Assembly (NCBI GenBank): GCA_039180385.1
Contig: JBCDDJ010000145.1
Location: 1-13,655, forward strand
Source of the DNA: SIO4C1 sp039180385
GTDB lineage: Bacteria > Cyanobacteriota > Cyanobacteriia > Phormidesmidales > Phormidesmidaceae
Direction of reading: 5' to 3'
DNA length: 13,655 bases
This document shows, in pieces, positions 1 to 6,884 of the stretch; within the stretch, counting starts at the first letter, position 1, and each line of letters opens with the position of its first letter. The position numbers were made by a program, and so were the translations under genes. The notes below the pieces were generated by a model that was given only the letters and a program-made list of their open reading frames with translations, ran no database searches and was not told the origin of the DNA.

Positions 1-2251
1 GTGCTTGCAGGTTTGCCGCTTTCGCAACCACCTGTGGACGATCGCCCTCGTCAGGCGCAGGCTTAAATTTCAGTTCCCAGGGCTGGTCGATCGCCGCGCC
101 AGATACGACTCGCTCAGAGGACAGCACCCGGCTGCTGCCGCTAGGGTTAGCCACTGGTACCTTGTTGGCGTAGGTCACCGTCGCTGTTACCCGCTTAATC
201 GTGTTTTGGACGCTAGCGACTTCTGCTTGGCTATGAGCCGTGCGATCGACAATCAAGTTGCCCTGAGCATCCTTGGCATTCCACAGAGCATCGTCCTCTA
301 GCTCAGCAATTTGCTGATGCGCCTCCTGGTTGGGGAAAATCACCACCTGTTCATTTTCCGCCATTTCGCTAGTGCGAATCTTGAGGCCCGGTGTGTTGAG
401 GCCATCAGCCTCAGAGGTAATCATGATGAAATTGAGTTCATTAGGCGTGAGCGTGACCGATCGCGCCTCGTCGATCTTATAGGTAGTGCCCTCGACTTCA
501 ACCGTAGTCAGATCGGTCGCTGAAACTTCCACCGCACCCGCGCCCGGCTCAAACCGCAGGGTAGTGCGATAGGCCGAAAACTCTTCGAGGTCATTCCCCA
601 CCAGGCGATAGTCTTGGCTCAGCTTGGTCGTGTAAGAGACGAAAACATCTTCAGGGGCGATCGTCTGAAAGATTTTGATGGAGGAAATTGCATCGTTGCC
701 GACCTGACTTTCTCCCAAATCAGGCACATTTTCGATGATATCTTCAATCTCTTCTTCGCGCTTATCGTTTGCGACTCGATAGTTGGAATGCTTAAACAAT
801 GTCACCCCCGTATCTGGCCCTAGGCGAATGGAGGACGTTTGGTCGTTTAAACCGTGAAAGTCTGTGAAGTGCGTATGGTTGCCGGCGACATCGTGTTTAC
901 TGTCCGACAGAATCCAGGTTCGCCCCCAATAGGCGATGTTCTCATAAAGAGCCACCTCTCCTGGGGCCAGCTCACCAACCTGTCCTTCGTGGTCTGCCAT
1001 TTTGGCCGCGCGGAAGAAAATGGCCCGATCATCACGAGTCGACGTCCAGCTAAACGTGTTGTTGGGATTGAGTTTTAGCCATTGATTACCCGATGGATCG
1101 ACCACCGAGAAAGCATCTGGGTGGCTTTCGGAATCGTCAACCAGCAGCACAGCAGCCTTATCATCAATCTGCAAAGTGCGATCGCTCACGGGCATCAGCT
1201 GAGGGCGATCGTGATTGGGGTGGTCACGAAAGATAAACAGCTCTTCTGCGGAGCGACGCGATGCGGTCGCGAGGGTATCGTCCCGTTGGCTCAAGTACTG
1301 ACCGTTGGGTGCTTTGATTACCCGCTTGCCGGTAAACGGCTCGCCGACTGTAGACCGGATCTGAATCGATTGTGGAAAGGCCCCCAGTCGTGAGAGTCGG
1401 ATGTCTGGAATATCGGCAGAGAGCTTTTGCCTCACGCCCCCAAAATTGGCCCCTTTGTATAGCCTTGCGCCCGTACCGGCTCCCAGTCGCAATTTCTGAA
1501 ATCGGGGCGAAAAGCGTGAGAGATCTTTTACATCCTGCGTGAGCACCACGGCGGCCCCATCGGTCGCGACCAGCTCGATTTCTCCAGCGCTCAAAGGTCG
1601 GTTGACGGGCGGGATCAGACTTTGGATTTGTGCGGCACTGAGGGCAGTGTGATAGATCCGCAGGTCTTCGTAATGGGCTTTTGGCGTGTGCCGGGTGTAA
1701 TGGCCTAGCTTCACATCAACGGCCCGATTGATATTAGCGACCCCAGTTGTGGAGGCCCCTTCCGCCACAAGCGTGCCGTCGAGGTATACCTTAACTGTGC
1801 GACCTTCTCTCACCAAGGCAATGTGATGCCATTGCTTATCGGATAAGTTCGACAAGCGAGGTGTTTTGGTGTTTGCGTGGTGCTTGCCTTTGCTGTTTTC
1901 GTCGACTGCAAAGGTCAATCTTCTGCCTTTGTCCTGAAGCCGCAGCGAAAACCAATTTCCATGTCCACTCATCGAGCGAGTACCGATGATATCCAGGTCG
2001 TTCTGGTCATGGATGCCCATGATTTTGATGCCAAACGCCACGGTGAAATCGCTAGTACCGAACTGACCCACCTCAGGGCCAAAAACAAGCCGCGACTCCC
2101 TGGAAGGAAATCTAACGGCAGCTCCAATCCGACCATGCCCGTCCCACGCGATACTACGATGCAATCGACCTTCGACGCTGCCTATCGTATCTCGTGCGAT
2201 ATTTCCTTCTTTTTCCGAAAATTGCCAGTGATATTTAGGTTGAACTGCCAT
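1..2251 (-). CDS. Large LamG and beta/gamma-crystallin multidomain protein, C-terminus beyond the left edge
   Basis: Reading leftward from the ATG at 2251, the frame stays open for 750 codons to base 2, so the gene continues outside the window. Residues 1-215 read as a LamG (concanavalin A-like) domain: a HWQFSEKEG start, WHHIALV at 141-147, VYLDGTLV at 155-162 and the closing strand DLRIYHTALS at 196-205. Residues 262-298 and 433-528 carry beta/gamma-crystallin Greek-key motifs (Y265-x4-F270-x-G272; Y436-x4-Y441-x-G443). Two segments match the Ca2+-site signature [N/D][N/D]xx[S/T]S: NDQTSS (469-474) and NDAISS (519-524). Residues 308-415 (NGQYLS, AEELFIF) recall a fascin-like beta-trefoil, but weakly. 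Residues 530-750 are unassigned. There is no signal peptide or membrane segment at the N-terminus. LamG and crystallin domains usually bind sugars or stabilise extracellular proteins. The full protein could be a large surface or toxin-like protein (inference). Confidence is high that it codes and moderate on function. Confidence 0.88.
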   Translation of the reverse strand, partial: MAVQPKYHWQFSEKEGNIARDTIGSVEGRLHRSIAWDGHGRIGAAVRFPSRESRLVFGPEVGQFGTSDFTVAFGIKIMGIHDQNDLDIIGTRSMSGHGNWFSLRLQDKGRRLTFAVDENSKGKHHANTKTPRLSNLSDKQWHHIALVREGRTVKVYLDGTLVAEGASTTGVANINRAVDVKLGHYTRHTPKAHYEDLRIYHTALSAAQIQSLIPPVNRPLSAGEIELVATDGAAVVLTQDVKDLSRFSPRFQKLRLGAGTGARLYKGANFGGVRQKLSADIPDIRLSRLGAFPQSIQIRSTVGEPFTGKRVIKAPNGQYLSQRDDTLATASRRSAEELFIFRDHPNHDRPQLMPVSDRTLQIDDKAAVLLVDDSESHPDAFSVVDPSGNQWLKLNPNNTFSWTSTRDDRAIFFRAAKMADHEGQVGELAPGEVALYENIAYWGRTWILSDSKHDVAGNHTHFTDFHGLNDQTSSIRLGPDTGVTLFKHSNYRVANDKREEEIEDIIENVPDLGESQVGNDAISSIKIFQTIAPEDVFVSYTTKLSQDYRLVGNDLEEFSAYRTTLRFEPGAGAVEVSATDLTTVEVEGTTYKIDEARSVTLTPNELNFIMITSEADGLNTPGLKIRTSEMAENEQVVIFPNQEAHQQIAELEDDALWNAKDAQGNLIVDRTAHSQAEVASVQNTIKRVTATVTYANKVPVANPSGSSRVLSSERVVSGAAIDQPWELKFKPAPDEGDRPQVVAKAANLQA

Positions 2252-2258
2252 GAGATTT

Positions 2259-2263
2259 CTCCT
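2259..2263 (-). promoter_or_regulatory. Shine-Dalgarno site of the LamG/crystallin gene
   Basis: AGGAG on the minus strand ends 7 nt before the ATG at 2251. It is one of the best ribosome binding sites in the window. It fixes the start where the LamG homology begins and argues against an upstream signal peptide. Confidence 0.7.
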
Positions 2264-2535
2264 GGTGTGAAATACTGCTACTTAAAAAAGAGCAGCGAGC
2301 ACTTCATAGTCATCTAGACTAATCAGATAGCTACGCTGAGGAAGACGTACATTTACGGCGTATGAATTCCAGAAGTTATGTGCTTATGCACGCTTTTGAT
2401 GTCGGGAAACCCAACCATTGGCATGGGGAGTCAATCATTTTTCATTCACCCCTACAAAACGCCATGAGCAAACGTTAGCCCTGGATCGGGAATAAAGTGA
2501 GAAGTGCCGGAGCAAACGTGATAGAAGACATTTGC

Positions 2536-3386
2536 TTACAGCAATGGGGAGCGCTTCAGAGCTTCGTCGGCGTTTCGGGCTGCGCCGCTAGACTCATCAC
2601 TTTTGGCATTATCTGGAATTGTTTGTGGTATGGCGATTGCGATCGCCCTTGCCTCATAGCTGAGAAAATAGAACTTTGAGCGGCAGGGTGCCTCAACAGT
2701 CTCGTCTAACCAAGCTGAGGGCATCGACAATATTTGCCTTCTGAAAACAGGCAAATATTGTCGAAAAGATTGATAGTAGTCTTTTCTAGATTCTTCTAAT
2801 AAGACGTGTAGCGTCGCAATCGGCTGCGAGCGATGATTAACCCGTAGATCCCAATGGGGATAGGTGTCTCTGCCCACAATGTATAGAGCAGCGGACTGTT
2901 TACCCCGTTTGTCACCACCAGCAGCATCCCCCGCCTCTAAAGCCAGCATCAATCTGTTCTCCAGATCGAGAGAGTCTGCCTGCTGGTAAGCCTGAGCCAT
3001 AGCCAGGACGGTGGCTTCACTCACTAGCATATTTCCCGCGACCGAACATCCTGGAAGGTGCGATGACCTACCCAGCCAATGCAGTCTCGCCCAGTCCAAG
3101 CAGCCGTTTGACCTAACGGTTGACCAGGTGCAGCTGACGCTGGTCTCGGTCTGGGTCATCCTGGATAAGCGCTGGAGCACCCTCTCGGGTGCCAGGTGAG
3201 GGCGGTGCTCTAGCCAATGAAGCCCTCGAACACCTAAAAGGGGATTAGTTTGGGCCCCTGGGCTGCGATCGCACCCACCCCGGCCCTAGCATGGGGCACC
3301 AAGGCCCCGACGGCTAAATGTTTAGTGGCAACGGCCACCCCGGTCATGCCGGTTACGTGATCCCAGGCGACAATGGAAAGAGTCAT
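2536..3386 (-). pseudogene. DUF1028 family gene broken by four frameshifts
   Basis: The ATG at 3386 opens MTLSIVAWDHVTGMTGVAVA and AGVGAIAAQ, the conserved DUF1028 N-terminus (an Ntn-hydrolase-like family of unknown role). The homology then jumps frame four times. QTNPLLGVRGL starts near 3255, IQDDPDRDQRQLHLVNR near 3166 (that frame hits TAG at 3115), GQTAAWTGRDCIGWVGHRTF near 3113, and CSVAGNMLV near 3048. From there the frame is open through EAGDAAGGDKRGKQSAAL and YPHWDLRVNHR to the TAA at 2536. All the pieces are in order and collinear, so this is a decayed gene of about 280 codons rather than the shorter intact gene that could be drawn from a GTG at 3180. A run of sequencing errors is possible, but four in about 210 bp is unlikely. 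The family name rests on remembered motifs. Confidence 0.85.
2724..2764. repeat. Perfect 16-bp inverted repeat inside the DUF1028 pseudogene
   Basis: The left arm 2724-2739 (TCGACAATATTTGCCT) is exactly complementary to the right arm 2749-2764, with a 9-nt loop. It lies in the C-terminal part of the broken gene, where it encodes FRQYLPVFRRQI. A perfect stem of this length is not expected from coding constraint. It may be a small inserted palindromic element, or a hairpin that arose once selection was relaxed. No target-site duplication was recognised. Confidence 0.8.
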
Positions 3387-4071
3387 AACGTTAAACGCTT
3401 TTTTGTTAAAAATTGACTCAGCAATTGTAGGGATTACATAACATTAGACAGAGTCTAAGCATTGAATTGTTATCTGTGTAACGCAATCGCAGACTTTTGC
3501 CGTTATGCCCATCTATCAAGGATTCTGACAGGTTCACCCTGGGGCAGAACCGGGAGTCAGCCTCAATATATTTTCGACGGTAACCCGCTCAAATTGCCAG
3601 AGAACGGGCTCATAGGCTGGGCTGGGAGGTGGCAGCAGCAGCATAGACGGTCGGTCGGACGTTAGGCAAAAGCTTGATAACGTTACAAGTGCCGATCAAA
3701 AAAATCGATTGATATAACGGTTATCTATCTTTATCGGTGATACTCCCCAGGTGTTCATCTTTGATACCAGCTCGAGCCCTAGCCAATAGCGACTATTACG
3801 TTCGATAAGGGATGAGCTATTCGCTTTTGGCCAATTGAGATATCGAGTGTGCCACTTATCGTTTTGAAATATCGGGATTCAACACGAAGACTAAGAATAG
3901 GTTAAGAAGTGATTAGCCTTAGATTAAGAAGTGATTATCTTTAGGTTAAGAGTACCGGTCAGTCTTGACTACAAGACGCGATTCCCAGGAAAACCTCCAT
4001 AACTCTATTCTGTAGAGCTGATGACGACTAAATTAAACAATTTTTCCTTGGCCTAGCCCCAGGCATTGACT
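3387..4071. other. Gene-free AT-rich stretch
   Basis: About 685 bp without a convincing gene. A 67-codon open frame at 3462-3665 has no family motif and no ribosome site. The stretch holds two copies of the palindrome TAACGTTA (3386-3393 and 3678-3685), a related TAACGGTTA (3715-3723), and the direct-repeat array at 3888-3950. The part nearest the gene at 4072 has a possible ribosome site, AGG at 4061-4063. No RNA gene was recognised. Confidence 0.6.
3888..3950 (-). promoter_or_regulatory. PHO-box-like array: six 8-bp units at an 11-bp period
   Basis: Read on the minus strand from 3950 to 3888, six 8-mers follow one another with 3-nt spacers: CTTAACCT, GATAATCA, CTTAATCT, GCTAATCA, CTTAACCT, CTTAGTCT. 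Cyanobacterial PHO boxes, bound by the PhoB-type regulator SphR, are 8-bp direct repeats of the type PyTTAAPyPy(T/A) separated by 3 bp, so unit and period both fit. Three units match well (3943-3950, 3921-3928, 3899-3906), spaced 22 bp apart, with weaker units between. The array lies 122 bp upstream of the membrane-protein ATG at 4072. The consensus reads on the opposite strand to that gene, so which gene it serves is open. Regulation by phosphate is inferred. Confidence 0.55.
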
Positions 4072-4746
4072 ATGAGTAAAAACCACCAAAAATCCATCTC
4101 AATTATCATGCTATACGGGGTTTCTCTATGTTTTCTCTTTGTAGTTGCCTTGATACCTTTATTTAGCCCCGAAATAACGCATAAAATTTTGGTAAGGGAT
4201 CCGATAGCTACATTTAATGGACACCAGCTCACAGGTGTCGTATCAAATATCGGCATTCTAGCTTGGACAATTGCAGTGACCGTTTGTTTTTTCTCCTGCG
4301 CGATCTGCCTCCAAAGTAATTACTCCACTGTTTTAGTGCGTTTCTTTGGGATGTCTGGCATATTCACGTTGGTGCTGTTATTAGACGACCTTTTCATGCT
4401 GCATGAAGATCATTCTGATTTCAACATCCCTGACGAAATATTATTCACGTCTTATCTAATTTTTTTATTGCTTTACATTCAGGGGTTTCGAAAACTTTTA
4501 TTTCAGAAAACCTCTATCTTATTTTTGCTGTCATTATTTTGCTTTTCTGTTTCGCTATTCATGGACCTCGTTCTGTCTGAATCTTCCATTGTGAGTAGAA
4601 GTGAGTTTGTGAAATATTTTCTAGAAGACGCTTTTAAGTTTTTAGGTATCATGAGCTGGACTGGATTTTTAGTCGACATCAGTTTTCGAAAACTCATGGC
4701 CTTGTTTCACCACAAAAGTCCGCGTGAATTTCCGCGTGAATTATAG
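4072..4746 (+). CDS. Unrecognised six-helix integral membrane protein
   Basis: A 224-residue hydrophobic protein with about six membrane segments near residues 11-31, 55-80, 89-105, 123-139, 147-167 and 186-204. Charged residues sit in or beside helices: LLLDDLFMLHED at 102-113 and LEDAFKFLGIMSWTGFL at 184-200. Such buried Asp/Glu/His could form a metal or proton site, but no family is recognised. The ATG at 4072 is preferred over an in-frame TTG at 4066, because AGG at 4061-4063 is well spaced only for the ATG. The gene is AT-rich compared with its GC-richer neighbours and stands alone between a gene-free region and a convergent gene, which suggests an accessory or transferred gene. The PHO-box-like array upstream may control it. 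The last residues come from a 12-bp tandem duplication. Confidence 0.82.
   Translation: MSKNHQKSISIIMLYGVSLCFLFVVALIPLFSPEITHKILVRDPIATFNGHQLTGVVSNIGILAWTIAVTVCFFSCAICLQSNYSTVLVRFFGMSGIFTLVLLLDDLFMLHEDHSDFNIPDEILFTSYLIFLLLYIQGFRKLLFQKTSILFLLSLFCFSVSLFMDLVLSESSIVSRSEFVKYFLEDAFKFLGIMSWTGFLVDISFRKLMALFHHKSPREFPREL
4719..4742 (+). repeat. 12-bp tandem duplication at the end of the membrane-protein gene
   Basis: TCCGCGTGAATT occurs twice without a gap (4719-4730 and 4731-4742). It is in frame and gives the C-terminal PREF-PREL. It is probably a replication-slippage product. Confidence 0.8.
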
Positions 4747-4800
4747 ATAGGTGTGGTGATGTCTGTACAGTAGGACGAGCCTCAACGCGGGTTTGCCCCC

Positions 4801-4830
4801 TCTAACGCCCCTTCATTTCTAACGCCCCTT
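4801..4830. repeat. Two copies of TCTAACGCCCCTT, 17-bp period
   Basis: TCTAACGCCCCTT at 4801-4813 is repeated at 4818-4830, between the 3' ends of two convergent genes. No clear terminator hairpin was found in this 95-bp gap. Confidence 0.75.
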
Positions 4831-4841
4831 TATTAGGGAAG

Positions 4842-6449
4842 CTACTCTTCAAGGGTCAACTCACGAACCAGCGAAATGGGAATATCCGGCTGACTCAAGG
4901 TCGCGGCATAGGACGGCTCTAAATACTGACGGTAGTCCTCTGCTGCTGCCAGATGGGTTTTGAAAAAGGCCAAGCTCATTGCCTTGACATAGCGCTGAGC
5001 TAACTCAGGGTTCGGTCCAATAGCCCGCTCGGGCACCGCCACGGCCTCAACAGCCTGTGGGTCAAAAATGGTCGAAAAGTGAGTCCCCCCCTCCATTATC
5101 ATGAGATAGCGCTCGGGCGAGGTCAGCCAGGAAAAGGGCCGAATTTGCTCGGCCAACGCTGGGGTGACCGTATCAGCGCTGGCTGAGATCAGCATCGTCG
5201 GGACGGTGATATTGGCCATCCCCTCGGGGCCAAAGATGGCGCTACTAAATGGGTTGATTGCGATCGCAGCCCGTACCCGCTCGTCACCCAACGGCGGCAA
5301 GGGCTGTGGCAGCGACGGCACCAAACATTGCAACAACAGCGACAGATTTAGCTGAGCTATCTGGGGTGGGCAACTCTCTCCTAGGCGATCTAGATCAACC
5401 GCCGCCCCCGCCAGCGCCAGAGACGTATAGGCCCCAAAGGATTGCCCCAAAGCCCCTACCCGCTGAAAATCAACCCGATTTCGCAGGGTCGGATCGCGCT
5501 GGGCCATGGCTTCTAATTGATCTAACAACTGTTGGATATTAACCGGGCGATCAATCATTTCCTCGGGTTTAATCGCCTCGCGGGCCTGGCCGCTCAGCAG
5601 ATCGGTGAGTTGCGATTCGCTGCTGCCCCGATGCTCGACAACGACCACAGCAAACCCATGGGAGGCAAGATGCTCAGCCAAATAGGCTAGCGTCGCACGA
5701 TTGCCTCCCACGCCGTGGGAGATCACCACCAGAGGAAGGTTTTGGCCTTCGGGCAAATAGAGATCGGTGGGTAATAGGGCTTGATTAAAGACTTGCTTAT
5801 CCCAACGGGCTGGCCCCGCAGACGCCAGGGTACTTTGAGACGTTAAGGAGCGCTCACCGATGGGGCCCGTTACTGATTGGGTAAACTGTTCACGGATTTG
5901 GGCCGTGGCCTCTCGGGTTTGGTTGATTTCTGCGATCGCAGCCCGCGCCACCCGCGCAAACCGCCCCAAATCAACCCGCACCCCTGGGGTCGCGAAATGC
6001 TTGAGCACATTCAACACATTCAGCCCCCCATCGGGGTCAGCCGCCGCCACAATCACTGCCCCTCGGATCGCCAACGCCCCATTCTGCCGTCCTGCGGTTT
6101 GAACCACCTCCCCCAACCCGGCTAAGATCGCTTCCCCTTGGGGCGTGTAGAGAAACTGGGAAACCGCTACCACGTCTAAATCAGCGCTCACCAATAGCCC
6201 ATTGCGAAGCTGATCAAGCTGCTCGGGTGTCAGATACCGGCTATAGCCCTCCAGCTCTTCGGTCAGCTCACCGGTCTCGGCATAGGTCGCTAGCGACTCG
6301 ACAGTGATATAGCGACCTATCGGACCATAGTTGGCATAAACCCGCTCAGCGCTAACGCCAGGCAACGCAATCAAGACAGCATGGACCAGACTCGCCCCTA
6401 ACGCAATCGCTAAAAATCTGAAGCCGCGAGTCCTTGCTGTGTAAGGCAT
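4842..6449 (-). CDS. Secreted alpha/beta hydrolase with N-terminal DUF1400 domain
   Basis: A 535-residue protein, full length for the cyanobacterial DUF1400/alpha-beta hydrolase group. Residues 10-34 form a signal peptide ending GVSA, so it is probably exported to the periplasm or cell envelope. Residues 35-165 match the DUF1400 region (ERVYANYGPI, LLVSADLDVVAVSQFLYTPQG). The hydrolase fold follows: LPLVVISHGVGGN (238-250, oxyanion strand), nucleophile elbow GQSFG with Ser337, Asp426 in SASADTVTP and His457 in EGGTHFS, a complete catalytic triad. The family is related to platelet-activating-factor acetylhydrolase-type lipases and esterases; the substrate is unknown. The ATG at 6449 is preceded by CAGGG at usable spacing. 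It diverges from gap1 across 435 bp and converges on the membrane protein. Family call is firm, substrate not. Confidence 0.92.
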   Translation of the reverse strand: MPYTARTRGFRFLAIALGASLVHAVLIALPGVSAERVYANYGPIGRYITVESLATYAETGELTEELEGYSRYLTPEQLDQLRNGLLVSADLDVVAVSQFLYTPQGEAILAGLGEVVQTAGRQNGALAIRGAVIVAAADPDGGLNVLNVLKHFATPGVRVDLGRFARVARAAIAEINQTREATAQIREQFTQSVTGPIGERSLTSQSTLASAGPARWDKQVFNQALLPTDLYLPEGQNLPLVVISHGVGGNRATLAYLAEHLASHGFAVVVVEHRGSSESQLTDLLSGQAREAIKPEEMIDRPVNIQQLLDQLEAMAQRDPTLRNRVDFQRVGALGQSFGAYTSLALAGAAVDLDRLGESCPPQIAQLNLSLLLQCLVPSLPQPLPPLGDERVRAAIAINPFSSAIFGPEGMANITVPTMLISASADTVTPALAEQIRPFSWLTSPERYLMIMEGGTHFSTIFDPQAVEAVAVPERAIGPNPELAQRYVKAMSLAFFKTHLAAAEDYRQYLEPSYAATLSQPDIPISLVRELTLEE

Positions 6450-6884
6450 GGATAACCCTGAGATTTTGAGGATAAACGTTTCTACCTACACTTTAAGACC
6501 GGGAGCTAAGAATTGGGTCGATCAAGGGACAATCACACTCACCCAGCAGCTCAAGATTTTCAACCCATCTGAAATCTCTGGATGAGCAAGCACACCCGCC
6601 TCTCGTCAGGGGATGTCCAATGCTAATGTTCAGTTACTTTTAGGGATTGGTATCTTGACATGCACTTACATAAGATCACTATGGCAAAATAGCGTTACTA
6701 AATGCATGTACATTCATCAACGCTTCGAGATGTTTGTTTAAATTTCTTAAACTCTCTAGCGGAAGTCTAAAGGAAAAGCAGCGATCCCCGCCAGACCGAA
6801 TAAATCTGTTCTAAATCAAGTAAAGAGAATCCCATTCTTGTGGCTGGGGCTCCATGTACTCATTTGAAGAAACCTTTTTAGCTT
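6450..6884. promoter_or_regulatory. Divergent intergenic region upstream of gap1 and the hydrolase
   Basis: This 435-bp region has no gene. A consensus -35 TTGACA lies at 6655-6660. The best -10 candidates downstream are imperfect: ACTATG at 6678 (17-bp spacer) or TATGGC at 6680 (19-bp spacer). They would start transcription near 6690 and leave a leader of about 190 nt before gap1. A near-perfect palindrome follows at 6702-6717. No riboswitch fold was recognised in the leader. Confidence 0.4.
6702..6717. promoter_or_regulatory. Operator-like palindrome ATGCATGTACATTCAT
   Basis: A 16-bp inverted repeat with one mismatched pair (ATG-n-ATGT/ACAT-n-CAT). It lies just downstream of the candidate gap1 promoter, where a bound repressor could block transcription. 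The regulator is unknown. An AT-rich palindrome of this size can arise by chance. Confidence 0.35.

Noticed and set aside
854..2317. Several plus-strand open frames (854-1078, 1082-1393, 1877-2317)
   Set aside because: They lie opposite the long LamG/crystallin frame, show no family motifs and have the composition of antisense shadows.
2377..2396. Hairpin GTGC-TTAT-GCAC followed by TTTT as a terminator
   Set aside because: The stem is only about 4-5 bp and no gene ends before it on that strand.
2536..3180. Intact 214-residue gene starting at GTG 3180
   Set aside because: Residues before CSVAGNMLV are out of frame with the DUF1028 homology, which continues upstream to 3386 in other frames. 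It is a fragment of a pseudogene.
3525..3570. Possible cobalamin-type riboswitch (ACCGGGAGTCAGCC-like text)
   Set aside because: The conserved core blocks are not present in order and no gene follows that would fit.
3462..3665. 67-codon plus-strand frame in the gene-free region
   Set aside because: No ribosome site, no motif and no sensible neighbour; judged to be chance.
4066..4071. TTG start for the membrane protein
   Set aside because: AGG would lie only 2 nt away. The ATG at 4072 has proper spacing.
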